Source: Flavobacteriaceae bacterium UBA7433 (lineage in GTDB: Bacteria; Bacteroidota; Bacteroidia; Flavobacteriales; Flavobacteriaceae). From it: DNA of 22,049 bases. Under the pieces are notes generated by a model that searched no databases, was not told where the DNA came from, and saw nothing but the letters and a program-made list of their open reading frames with translations. The translations under genes were made by a program, and so were the position numbers. The stretch lies in contig DLQL01000102.1 of the NCBI GenBank assembly GCA_002477565.1, positions 23,146 to 45,194 of the forward strand, read 5' to 3'. This document shows positions 7,061 through 14,476 of the stretch, piece by piece (positions within the stretch are counted from its first letter, which is position 1; the number at the start of each line of letters is the position of its first letter).

Positions 7061-8272
7061 ATGATAGAACAAAAAAAGGCAACTTCCGAAAAAGCAATTT
7101 TGATTGGAGTGGTTACGCAACATCAAGACGAAGAAAAAGCGAAGGAGTTTTTGGATGAATTGGAATTTTTGGTCACCACTGCTGGAGGTGTTTCCATCAA
7201 AAGATTTGTTCAAAAGCTGGAAAAGCCCCATCCCAAAACTTTTATTGGTGCGGGCAAGCTGGAAGAAGTCAAACGTTATATCGACACCCACCATGTGGGA
7301 ACTGCCATTTTTGACGACGAGTTGTCACCGGCACAACTGCGCAATATTGAAAAAGTATTGGATTGCAAAATCTTGGACCGGACAAATTTGATCCTCGATA
7401 TTTTTGCCCAACGTGCCCAGACGAGTTATGCGAGAACCCAAGTTGCCTTGGCTCAATGCCAATACCTCTTGCCGCGCTTGACCAAACTTTGGACCCACCT
7501 TGACAAACAAAAAGGGGGGATCGGAATGCGTGGGCCTGGAGAAACCGAAATTGAAACGGACAGACGGATTGTCCGCGAACAGATTTCTGTCTTGAAAAAG
7601 CGCTTGGCAGTGATCGACAAGCAGATGGCCATTCAGCGAAAAAACCGCGGAAAAATGGTTCGTGTAGCCCTTGTTGGTTACACCAATGTGGGCAAATCGA
7701 CGCTGATGAACGTTGTCAGCAAATCCGATGTCTTTGCCGAAAACAAATTGTTTGCGACCTTGGACACCACAGTGCGAAAGGTTGTGGTCAAAAACTTGCC
7801 TTTTTTGATGACCGATACGGTGGGATTTATCCGAAAATTGCCCACACAATTGGTCGAGTCTTTTAAGTCTACTTTGGACGAGGTGCGCGAAGCGGATTTG
7901 TTGTTGCATGTCGTCGACATTTCTCATAAAAACTTTGAAGAACACATCGAATCTGTCAACAAAATTTTGTTGGAGATCAAAAGTGCCGACAAACCTGTGA
8001 TGATGGTGTTCAACATGATTGATGCCTATACATACGAGACGATAGACGCGGACGATTTGGTCACCGAAAAGACCAAGGCTCACTTCACTTTGGAAGAGCT
8101 GCAAAAATCATGGATGTCCAAAATGGAAAACAACTGTGTGTTTATCTCGGCCTTGCACAAAGAAAATTTGGAAGATTTTAAAAGCCGCGTATACGATGAA
8201 GTTAAGAAAATTCACATCAAACGCTTTCCTTACAACAACTTTTTGTACCAAGAGTACACCGAAGAATCTTAA
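7061..8272 (+). CDS. hflX: GTPase HflX (ribosome-splitting GTPase)
   Basis: 403 residues, normal for HflX, which binds the 50S subunit and rescues stalled or heat-damaged ribosomes. The N-terminal HflX domain has KTFIGAGKLEEV and FDDELSPAQLRNIE. A linker carries GGIGMRGPGETEIETDRR and a coiled segment. The G domain has GYTNVGKST (G1, about 204-213), a TLDTT segment (G2), DTVGFIRKLP (G3, about 251), N-M-I-D at 318-321 (G4, normally NKxD) and ISAL (G5). The G4 Lys is replaced by Met, codon ATG at 8015-8017. The start at 7061 is chosen for its MIEQKK N-terminus and the promoter just before it; a TTG at 7001 would only add unconserved residues. Its stop codon overlaps that of the convergent DUF2480 gene. 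Confidence 0.95.
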   Translation: MIEQKKATSEKAILIGVVTQHQDEEKAKEFLDELEFLVTTAGGVSIKRFVQKLEKPHPKTFIGAGKLEEVKRYIDTHHVGTAIFDDELSPAQLRNIEKVLDCKILDRTNLILDIFAQRAQTSYARTQVALAQCQYLLPRLTKLWTHLDKQKGGIGMRGPGETEIETDRRIVREQISVLKKRLAVIDKQMAIQRKNRGKMVRVALVGYTNVGKSTLMNVVSKSDVFAENKLFATLDTTVRKVVVKNLPFLMTDTVGFIRKLPTQLVESFKSTLDEVREADLLLHVVDISHKNFEEHIESVNKILLEIKSADKPVMMVFNMIDAYTYETIDADDLVTEKTKAHFTLEELQKSWMSKMENNCVFISALHKENLEDFKSRVYDEVKKIHIKRFPYNNFLYQEYTEES

Positions 8273-8778
8273 GGTTTTTTCTTTTTAAAAAGAGGGACTG
8301 TTGAGCAGGCTTCTCCGTAGAGGATCGAGCTGGCAACAGGGAGCAGTTTTTCAATCAGCAAGGTGTAGGCTGTTGGTGGAATGGGCTTGTCGGCACATCC
8401 TTTGAGGATGACAGGTCTTCCCGTGTATTTTGTAACGTCCATTTTTTCGAGCAGGTCTTGGTAAAGACTTGTCTCCAAGACCACGAGGTCTCCTACCACT
8501 ATTTTAGGGGCAAAAGCCGCCGCTTTTGAGGCGATGAGCAGATAGGCCCATGAGGGGATGATGGCGTCTGAGGAACAGTGCAAGGCGAGGAATTGGTCTT
8601 TTAGGAGGGACCAATCGTAGGCTTCTACAAAAGCGCGAAAGTCTTTTTCTTTTAAGATCAACTCTTGAAAGAGCCAGGGTTTGATGTCAAACAGGATGCG
8701 TTCTCCCTGAGGATAATAATCCTCAAGATCAATCGTCAGGAGTTTGCTATTGGCAACTTTGTTGGTGATTTCATCCAT
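8269..8778 (-). CDS. DUF2480 family protein
   Basis: 169 residues. I recognise the Bacteroidota-specific DUF2480 family from MDEITNKVANSKL, DLEDYYPQGERILFDI, LHCSSDAIIPSWAY, ILKGCADKPIP and the C-terminal YGEACSTVPLFKKKK. The function is not established. The family commonly sits with SUF iron-sulfur assembly genes, as here, 42 bases downstream of the DUF59 gene and in line with sufE. Conserved Cys residues (CSSD, GCADKP, EACST) could bind metal or sulfur, but that is inference. The last four bases (TTAA) are shared with the hflX stop. Confidence 0.85.
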   Translation of the reverse strand: MDEITNKVANSKLLTIDLEDYYPQGERILFDIKPWLFQELILKEKDFRAFVEAYDWSLLKDQFLALHCSSDAIIPSWAYLLIASKAAAFAPKIVVGDLVVLETSLYQDLLEKMDVTKYTGRPVILKGCADKPIPPTAYTLLIEKLLPVASSILYGEACSTVPLFKKKKP

Positions 8779-8820
8779 ATAAACAATGATTGGGAATGCA
8801 AAGTGTTTTGCAGTCTGGGT

Positions 8821-9141
8821 TTATAAAAAGCCCAATTCCAATTTGGCTTCTTCGCTCATCATGTCCTGAGTCCATGTGGGGTCAAAAGTAATTTCTACTT
8901 CGGCATGGTCAATTTCTTCGAGTTCCATCACTTTGTCCTCGACTTCTTTGGGCAAGGTTTCTGCAACGGGACAGTTGGGAGAGGTCAAAGTCATCAAAAT
9001 TTTGGCCTCTTTATTTTCGTTGACCATCACATCGTAAATCAAGCCCAATTCGTAGATGTCTACGGGGATTTCAGGATCAAAAATGGTTTTTAAAACCTGT
9101 ACAATTTTTTCGCCGATATCGGTTATTTCTTCTTCGTTCAT
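8821..9141 (-). CDS. DUF59 / MIP18 family iron-sulfur assembly protein (SufT-like)
   Basis: 106 residues. One DUF59 domain: FDPEIPVDIYELGLIYDV, then LTSPNCPVAETLP with the conserved Cys, then VEITFDPTWTQDMMS. Members (SufT, PaaD-like, human MIP18/CIAO2) help mature Fe-S proteins. It is the second gene of a sufE - DUF59 - DUF2480 run, 85 bases after sufE, and has its own perfect -7 box. SufT is the likely name, but PaaD-like paralogs share the domain, so no symbol is assigned. Confidence 0.9.
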   Translation of the reverse strand: MNEEEITDIGEKIVQVLKTIFDPEIPVDIYELGLIYDVMVNENKEAKILMTLTSPNCPVAETLPKEVEDKVMELEEIDHAEVEITFDPTWTQDMMSEEAKLELGFL

Positions 9142-9169
9142 CGTGTTTGTGTTCTTGGTGTGTAATCTT

Positions 9170-9177
9170 CAAAGATA
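9170..9177 (-). promoter_or_regulatory. -7 promoter box of the DUF59 gene
   Basis: Minus-strand TATCTTTG matches TAnnTTTG and lies 29 bases before the start at 9141. It sits in the 85-base gap after sufE, so the DUF59 and DUF2480 genes may be read apart from sufE. Confidence 0.5.
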
Positions 9178-9226
9178 TGAATTCTCGTGGGTTTTCTCAT
9201 TTCCAATCTTTAAAAGCGTTGGTCTT

Positions 9227-9664
9227 TTAAGAGTTTGAGTTCGCTCCAATTTTGGATTGGTAGGCAAGGGCGTAGAGTTTGATTTGTTTGACCATGGACA
9301 GCAATCCGTTGGCACGGGTTGGAGACAGGTGTTCTTTGAGTTCAATTTCGTCGATAAAAGAAAGTTCTGCAAGGAGGATGTCAGTGGGCTTTTGTCCTTG
9401 GAACACTCGTAGCAAAAGCGCGACAATTCCTTTGGTCAAGATGGCATCACTGTCCGCTGAAAAGTCCAACGTGCCGTCTTTTAGTTCCGAGTGCAACCAC
9501 ACCTTGGACTGGCATCCTTTGATGAGGTTTTCTTCCGTTTTATAAGTGTCTTCAATCAAGGGCAAGGATTTTCCGAGGTCGATGATGTGTTCGTAGCGTT
9601 CCATCCAATCTTCAAACATCGAAAACTCGTCAATAATTTCCTCTTGTATTTCTTTGATAGTCAT
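9227..9664 (-). CDS. sufE: Cysteine desulfuration protein SufE
   Basis: 145 residues, normal for SufE, which accepts persulfide sulfur from SufS and passes it to the SufBCD scaffold in the cytoplasm. Key features: DEFSMFEDWMERYEHIIDLG, EENLIKGCQSKVWL with the active-site Cys, and ILTKGIVALLLRVFQGQ. The start at 9664 gives the family N-terminus MTIKEIQEEI, with a TAACTTTG -7 box about 19 bases upstream. It is divergent from the PfkB kinase. sufBCDS are not in the window, so this is a detached tail of the SUF system. Confidence 0.93.
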   Translation of the reverse strand: MTIKEIQEEIIDEFSMFEDWMERYEHIIDLGKSLPLIEDTYKTEENLIKGCQSKVWLHSELKDGTLDFSADSDAILTKGIVALLLRVFQGQKPTDILLAELSFIDEIELKEHLSPTRANGLLSMVKQIKLYALAYQSKIGANSNS

Positions 9665-9682
9665 ATTTTAAACTTATTTTTG

Positions 9683-9690
9683 CAAAGTTA
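9683..9690 (-). promoter_or_regulatory. -7 promoter box of sufE
   Basis: Minus-strand TAACTTTG, a perfect TAnnTTTG match 19 bases before the sufE start, predicts a short leader. No clear -33 TTG was found. Confidence 0.5.
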
Positions 9691-9759
9691 TTGAATCGCG
9701 CTGAAGTTTTTCGCTTTTTGAGCAAAAGATTCAAGCCCAACCAAAAGAACAAAAATCAT

Positions 9760-10689
9760 ATGAGCAAGCTTTTAATTTTGGGAACAGTTGCTTTTGATGC
9801 CATCCAAACCCCTTTTGGGAGCACGGATAAAATCTTAGGTGGAGCAGCAACTTACATCGGCTTGTCTGCCGCTTATTTCAATGTTCCTTCAGGTATTGTG
9901 TCTGTAGTTGGCGGTGATTTTCCTGCAGCTTACCTTCAAATGTTGCAGGATAAAAACATTGATGTTTCTGGAATTGAAGTAGTGAAAGAGGGCAAGACCT
10001 TTTTTTGGAGCGGAAAGTACCACAATGATATGAACAGCCGAGACACCTTGGTCACCGAGTTGAATGTGTTGGAGAATTTTAGTCCACGAGTACCCATGGA
10101 TTTTCAAGATTCAGAAATCGTCCTGTTGGGCAATCTGCATCCCTTGGTTCAAAATGCTGTTTTGGAACAGATGACTCAGGTTCCGAAGTTGGTGGTGTTG
10201 GACACCATGAATTTTTGGATGGACATCGCCTTGGGAGATTTGAAAGAAGTTCTTAAGAAAGTAGATGTCATCACCATCAATGACGAAGAAGCACGCCAGC
10301 TAAGCGGAGCGTATTCTTTGGTCGTTGCCGCGAAAATAATTCACGAGATGGGCCCCAAATACGTGGTCATCAAAAAGGGAGAACACGGTGCTTTGTTGTT
10401 TCACAACGGCCAGGTGTTTTTTGCGCCGGCATTGCCTTTGGAAGAAGTGTTTGATCCGACTGGAGCGGGAGATACTTTTGCAGGTGGGTTTGCGGGCTAT
10501 TTGGCCAAAACAGAAGACATTACCTTTGAAAACATGAAGAATGCGGTGATTCACGGCTCCAATTTGGCTTCCTTCTGTGTGGAGAAATTCGGCACCGAAC
10601 GCATGGTCGCATTGACAGATAAAGAAATTTCGCAACGTTTGTTGCAGTTCAAAGAATTGACACAGTACGAAATGTCAATCTCTAATTAA
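9760..10689 (+). CDS. PfkB family sugar or nucleoside kinase
   Basis: 309 residues, a ribokinase-fold kinase that phosphorylates a sugar or nucleoside hydroxyl using ATP. The N-terminal LLILGTVAFDAI and GGAATYIGLSAAYF segments form the substrate side. VITINDEEARQLSG and YVVIKKGEHGALLF are typical of the family. DPTGAGDTFAGGFAGYL is the PfkB signature, with the anion-hole GAGD and catalytic Asp. The start at 9760 (MSKLLILG) is used; a further in-frame start at 9691 would add a basic stretch not seen in the family and would overlap the sufE promoter. It lies 61 bases before the PurF-like gene, suggesting a role in ribose or nucleoside salvage. The substrate is not determinable. Confidence 0.9.
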   Translation: MSKLLILGTVAFDAIQTPFGSTDKILGGAATYIGLSAAYFNVPSGIVSVVGGDFPAAYLQMLQDKNIDVSGIEVVKEGKTFFWSGKYHNDMNSRDTLVTELNVLENFSPRVPMDFQDSEIVLLGNLHPLVQNAVLEQMTQVPKLVVLDTMNFWMDIALGDLKEVLKKVDVITINDEEARQLSGAYSLVVAAKIIHEMGPKYVVIKKGEHGALLFHNGQVFFAPALPLEEVFDPTGAGDTFAGGFAGYLAKTEDITFENMKNAVIHGSNLASFCVEKFGTERMVALTDKEISQRLLQFKELTQYEMSISN

Positions 10690-10750
10690 AATCCCGCATG
10701 GGGATCTCAATCAATTCAACTCCAAAAGAGTTGCCATTTAATCATCAATT
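10690..10750 (+). other. Two small tandem hairpins between the PfkB and PurF-like genes
   Basis: ATCCC/GGGAT with loop GCATG at 10691-10705 and CAACTC/GAGTTG with loop CAAAA at 10717-10733. Neither is followed by a U-run, so they are not ordinary terminators. They may be leader structures or chance. Confidence 0.3.
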
Positions 10751-12646
10751 ATGAGTGACGCGATCAAGCACGAATGTGGAATTGCAATGGTTCGTTTGTT
10801 AAAACCCCTAGAGTTTTACAAGGAAAAGTATGGAACCGCTTTTTATGGAATCAACAAGATGTATTTGTTGATGGAAAAACAACACAACCGTGGGCAAGAC
10901 GGCGCCGGTTTTGCGAGTCTTAAGTTCAACGTCAGTCCTGGAACCCGCTATATTAGTAGGGTTCGTTCCAACCAACCCCAGCCAATTCAAGATATTTTTG
11001 CTCAGATCAACGAACGCCTGAATGGGATGATGCAAGCCCACCCTGATAAAAAAAACGATGTGGCTTGGCAGGAAGAAAACCTTCCATATCTTGGAAATTT
11101 GTTTTTGGGACACGTTCGGTACGGGACCTCCGGAGGAAACAGCATTGAACACGTACACCCTTTTTTACGCCAAAGCAATTGGCGGCATAAAAATCTGATC
11201 GTAGCAGGAAATTTCAACATGACCAATTCCTCACAGCTGATGGAAGAGCTCGTTTCTTTGGGGCAGCATCCAAAAGAGAGCACAGACACGGTGACAGTGA
11301 TGGAGAAAATCGGCCACTTTTTAGACGATCAAGTCGAGGGCTTGTACCAAGAATTGAAAGGAACAGTCAGTAAAAAAGATGCCTCCCCAATCATTGGAGA
11401 GAAATTAGACATTCAAGCCATTTTGAAACGCGCGGCCAAAAGTTTTGATGGCGGTTATGCCATGGCAGGTTTGCTCGGACACGGCGATGCTTTTGTTTTG
11501 CGAGATCCTGCGGGAATTCGCCCTACGTTTTATTACCAAGATGACGAAGTATTGGTGGTCGCTTCAGAAAGACCTGCCATCCAAACTGTTTTTGATGTGC
11601 CGCTAGAGGCTGTACAGGAACTGGAGCGCGGACATGCATTGGTTGTCAAGAAATCTGGAGAGGTCTCCGTAAAACCTGTTTTGGAACAATTGCCAAAAAA
11701 ATCCTGTTCTTTTGAGCGCATCTACTTTTCAAGAGGGAGTGATGCCGATATTTACAAAGAACGAAAAATGTTGGGAAAACTCATCTTTCCAGAAATCTTA
11801 AAAAAGATTGACAACCACATTTCAGACACCGTTTTTTCTTACATTCCCAATACTGCCGAGACTTCTTTTTACGGTATGAGTGAGGCTGCGGAAGATTTTC
11901 TAAACCAGCAGAAAATCAATAAAATGCTCAAAGGCAAACGAGAGATTACGGCTAAAGAATTGCAATCCATTTTGTCCGAACGCGCTCGCATCGAGAAAAT
12001 TGCCATCAAAGATGTCAAGTTGCGAACGTTTATTGCCGATGACAACAGTCGAGACGATTTGGTAGAGCACGTTTACGACATTACTTATGGCGTGGTCAAG
12101 CCGACCGACAATCTTGTGATTATTGACGATAGCATTGTAAGAGGGACGACGCTAAAGAAAAGCATCATCCGAATTTTGGACCGCTTAAACCCAAAGAAAA
12201 TTGTCATCGTGTCGTCTGCACCTCAAATCCGCTACCCGGATTGTTACGGCATTGACATGGCAAAAATAGGCGATTTTATTGCCTTCAAAGCGGCCTTGGA
12301 ATTGTTGAAAGACTCTGATCAATACCATATAGTTACAGATGTCTATAAGAAATGTTTGAAGCAACGCGTCAAAGAAGATGCAGGGATTGAGAATTTTGTC
12401 AAAGAAATTTACGCACCTTTTACGGCCGAACAAATTTCAAACAAGATTGCAGAGATGCTAAAAAATTCCGAAATAAAAGCAAAAGTGGAGGTCATTTTCC
12501 AGACCGTCGAAGGCTTGCACCAAGCGTGTCCAGATCATTTGGGAGATTGGTATTTTACGGGTGACTATCCGACAAACGGAGGAAAACGTGTGGTCAATGA
12601 GGCTTTTATTAATTTTTACGAAGGAAAAAACAAAAGAGCCTATTGA
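10751..12646 (+). CDS. PurF-like amidophosphoribosyltransferase, long Bacteroidota form
   Basis: 631 residues against about 500 for classical PurF. The enzyme normally makes phosphoribosylamine from PRPP and glutamine, the first step of purine synthesis. The N-terminal class II glutaminase begins after a short propeptide (MSDAIKHE) with nucleophile Cys9. Other sites are GHVRYGTSG (Arg123), AGNFNMTN (Asn154) and DPAGIRPTFYY. The C-terminal phosphoribosyltransferase domain has the PRPP loop VIIDDSIVRGTT at 456-467, a near-perfect PurF signature. Extra sequence lies around residues 60-100 and in a basic helical stretch near 375-425. The oxyanion Gly expected after Asn154 is Phe. It may be the cell's PurF or a second paralog; I cannot tell, so I leave the symbol empty. 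A strong terminator follows. Confidence 0.85.
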   Translation: MSDAIKHECGIAMVRLLKPLEFYKEKYGTAFYGINKMYLLMEKQHNRGQDGAGFASLKFNVSPGTRYISRVRSNQPQPIQDIFAQINERLNGMMQAHPDKKNDVAWQEENLPYLGNLFLGHVRYGTSGGNSIEHVHPFLRQSNWRHKNLIVAGNFNMTNSSQLMEELVSLGQHPKESTDTVTVMEKIGHFLDDQVEGLYQELKGTVSKKDASPIIGEKLDIQAILKRAAKSFDGGYAMAGLLGHGDAFVLRDPAGIRPTFYYQDDEVLVVASERPAIQTVFDVPLEAVQELERGHALVVKKSGEVSVKPVLEQLPKKSCSFERIYFSRGSDADIYKERKMLGKLIFPEILKKIDNHISDTVFSYIPNTAETSFYGMSEAAEDFLNQQKINKMLKGKREITAKELQSILSERARIEKIAIKDVKLRTFIADDNSRDDLVEHVYDITYGVVKPTDNLVIIDDSIVRGTTLKKSIIRILDRLNPKKIVIVSSAPQIRYPDCYGIDMAKIGDFIAFKAALELLKDSDQYHIVTDVYKKCLKQRVKEDAGIENFVKEIYAPFTAEQISNKIAEMLKNSEIKAKVEVIFQTVEGLHQACPDHLGDWYFTGDYPTNGGKRVVNEAFINFYEGKNKRAY

Positions 12647-12666
12647 AATTTTTCAAGGAAGGTATA

Positions 12667-12701
12667 AAAAAAGAGGGTTTGCATTGCAAACCCTCTTTTT
12701 T
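12667..12701. terminator. Strong bidirectional intrinsic terminator
   Basis: A perfect 16-bp stem (12667-12682 pairs with 12686-12701) with a three-base loop. The GC-rich core GAGGGTTTGC is flanked by an A-run on one side and a T-run on the other, so it works on both strands. It ends both the convergent purF-like gene and sodA. Confidence 0.95.
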
Positions 12702-12716
12702 ATGAAAAGGTATTTT

Positions 12717-13325
12717 TTATTTGTTTGCTGCGTATTTGGCAGATACTTCTTCCCAGTTGATCACATTGAAAAAAGCATTGATGTAATCAGGTCTTCTATT
12801 TTGGTAGTTCAAATAGTAGGCGTGTTCCCATACGTCCAATCCTAAAATCGGTTGGTTGCCACATGTGACTCCAGGCATCAAGGGATTGTCTTGGTTTGGC
12901 GTTGAGCAGACATTTACTTCTCCTCCTTTTGCAACACACAACCAAGCCCATCCAGAACCAAATTGAGTAGCTGCTGCTTTGGAAAAAGCCTCTTTGAAAG
13001 CGTCAAAAGAACCAAAGGCAGCGTCAATTGCTGCGGCCAACTCGCCTGTTGGAAGGCCTCCTCCGTTTGGAGAAAGTACTTCCCAAAACAAACGGTGGTT
13101 GTAAAAACCGCCTCCGTTGTTTCTGACAGCGCTGTTGCTCATGTCCAAATTGGCCAAGATAGCTTCGATAGAAGATCCTTCTGAAGCCGTGCCGGCAATC
13201 GCATTGTTTAAGTTGTTTGTGTATCCTTGGTGGTGCTTGCTGTGGTGGATTTCCATAGTTCGTGCATCAATATGAGGTTCCAACGCATCGTATGCGTATC
13301 CTAATTTTGGAAGTTCAAAAGCCAT
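12717..13325 (-). CDS. sodA: Superoxide dismutase, Mn type
   Basis: 202 residues, full length for Fe/Mn superoxide dismutase, which converts superoxide to hydrogen peroxide and oxygen in the cytoplasm. Metal ligands are His27 (MEIHHSKHH), His77 (GGGFYNHRLFW), Asp164 and His168 (DVWEHAYYL). Gly at the GGGFYNH site and Gln in STPNQDNPLM are the residues expected for Mn rather than Fe preference; a cambialistic enzyme remains possible. There is no signal peptide. A TATCTTTG -7 box lies 35 bases before the start, and the terminator at 12667-12701 closes the unit. It appears monocistronic. Confidence 0.95.
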   Translation of the reverse strand: MAFELPKLGYAYDALEPHIDARTMEIHHSKHHQGYTNNLNNAIAGTASEGSSIEAILANLDMSNSAVRNNGGGFYNHRLFWEVLSPNGGGLPTGELAAAIDAAFGSFDAFKEAFSKAAATQFGSGWAWLCVAKGGEVNVCSTPNQDNPLMPGVTCGNQPILGLDVWEHAYYLNYQNRRPDYINAFFNVINWEEVSAKYAANK

Positions 13326-13551
13326 AATTTTTTTATTAAAAGATTCGTATATAGAGTTTCAAAGATACAAAAGAGAACGTATTTATTGAAATTAATTCTA
13401 CCTGTTTCCTGCTTTTTAATTTCACAGCAAAGGGATTCAAATGCAGTGGAGGTTTTTCACAGCAATTTACTTTGTCAAGATAACAGAAGCAGGCTTAAAT
13501 GCCTTTATTGAAACAATTTCTTTACAAAAAGGTTTTTTTCGAAGGGCTTCT
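13326..13551. other. Intergenic region between sodA and arsC
   Basis: An AT-rich gap of 226 bases, the largest in the window. It holds the sodA promoter on the left and the 3' trailer of the ars operon on the right. A weak AGGC/GCCT hairpin is the only terminator-like feature seen for arsC. The 71-codon plus-strand frame crossing it looks spurious. Confidence 0.4.
13360..13367 (-). promoter_or_regulatory. -7 promoter box of sodA
   Basis: Minus-strand TATCTTTG, a perfect TAnnTTTG match 35 bases before the sodA start, gives a leader of about 30 bases. Confidence 0.5.
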
Positions 13552-13971
13552 TTAGGCAATTTTTTCAGCAACAAAGTTTTTGAAATAGCCTTTTATTTCA
13601 TTTCTTGCTTTTTCAAAAGCCGCATGTTTTTCTGCTTCGGTACCCGTTACTTTTGACGGGTCGAAGAAATTGTGGTGCAGTCTTTCAGCGTTTTTGGAAG
13701 GGATAAAAGGGCAGTTTTCATTGGCATGGTCACAAACCGTCACAATATAATCAAAATCGATGGCCGTGTATTCGTCCACGTGGTTGGAGGTATGACTGCT
13801 GATGTCAATTCCGTCCTCTTTCATGATGGCCACTGCACCCGGATTCAGCCCGTGTGTTTCAATGCCCGCACTGTAGATTGCAGCTTTGTCTGAGGCAAAC
13901 GCTTTTAAATAACCGTGCGCCATTTGACTTCTACAGGAATTTCCTGTACACAGAACTAAGATATTTTTCAT
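13552..13971 (-). CDS. Thioredoxin-type arsenate reductase (LMW phosphatase family)
   Basis: 139 residues. The P-loop CTGNSCRS (Cys8, Arg14) is that of low-molecular-weight protein tyrosine phosphatases. Cys80 and Cys87 in VTVCDHANENCP complete the Cys triad of thioredoxin-coupled ArsC: spacing 8-80-87 equals the known 10-82-89 of Staphylococcus aureus ArsC. It should reduce arsenate to arsenite in the cytoplasm. The start at 13971 (MKNILVLCTGNSC) is preferred over the longer frame from 14010, which would run into the preceding gene. Last gene of arsR - DUF6428 - arsC, 11 bases after DUF6428. No arsenite pump follows. Confidence 0.92.
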   Translation of the reverse strand: MKNILVLCTGNSCRSQMAHGYLKAFASDKAAIYSAGIETHGLNPGAVAIMKEDGIDISSHTSNHVDEYTAIDFDYIVTVCDHANENCPFIPSKNAERLHHNFFDPSKVTGTEAEKHAAFEKARNEIKGYFKNFVAEKIA

Positions 13972-13982
13972 TTTTTTAGTGT

Positions 13983-14465
13983 TTAGCAGCAACCACTTTC
14001 GGGTGTGCAAGTTTGAGAATTTGAAGTAGGTTCAGAGATCCCACATATGTCTGGGGCTTTGCATTTTGTTTGTTCGCTGTGCAATTGTACGAGTAGTTGT
14101 TGGTCGCTTGCCACGACATGACGGATGTCCAATTGGGCTTTAGGGAACAAAGCATTTCCGTATTCGATTTTGAGCGATGTCTCCGCGTGTAATGCGCTTA
14201 CAGCATTGACTTTTGAGACAATCTCAAGAATTTTGTCGGTCTTGAGGTAGGCTGCTTTTCCAATTTCTTTTGGATTTTCCCAAAGTTGAAAGACAGTTTC
14301 TATCCACTCGTGTTTTTGCCCTCCACAGTCTACGGAACTTATTTTTGCGGTTTTGATTTCTGTCAGGTGGTAATGGCTTCCTGCATATACCTGAGGAGCC
14401 ACTTCAAAGAGCAAGGATTTGTTAGGGTTTGCGGTAAGGATGTTGACAAAGGATTCTAAAGTCAT
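13983..14465 (-). CDS. DUF6428 family protein with Cys-rich C-terminus
   Basis: 160 residues. I recognise DUF6428, a small family found in ars operons of Bacteroidota. The N-terminal part (MTLESFVNILTANPNKSLLFE, then VYAGSHYHLTEIK, KHEWIETVFQLWENP) is probably globular, with His residues. The last third holds TKCKAPDICG, then QTCTPESGCC, five Cys in about 30 residues ending in a vicinal pair. Such a tail could bind arsenite or another thiophilic metal, which is inference. It lies 11 bases after arsR and 11 before arsC, so is in one transcript. No signal peptide or membrane segment. Confidence 0.8.
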   Translation of the reverse strand: MTLESFVNILTANPNKSLLFEVAPQVYAGSHYHLTEIKTAKISSVDCGGQKHEWIETVFQLWENPKEIGKAAYLKTDKILEIVSKVNAVSALHAETSLKIEYGNALFPKAQLDIRHVVASDQQLLVQLHSEQTKCKAPDICGISEPTSNSQTCTPESGCC

Positions 14466-14476
14466 ATGCGTATGGA

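Noticed and set aside
7325..8104. A 259-codon open frame on the minus strand
   Set aside because: It is antisense to the conserved core of hflX, with no family signature.
10690..10750. Rho-independent terminator between the kinase and PurF-like genes
   Set aside because: The two hairpins have short stems of 5-6 bp and no T-run follows either.
13441..13656. A 71-codon plus-strand frame starting in the sodA-arsC gap
   Set aside because: More than a third of it is antisense to arsC, the composition is low-complexity Phe/Lys, and no promoter was seen.
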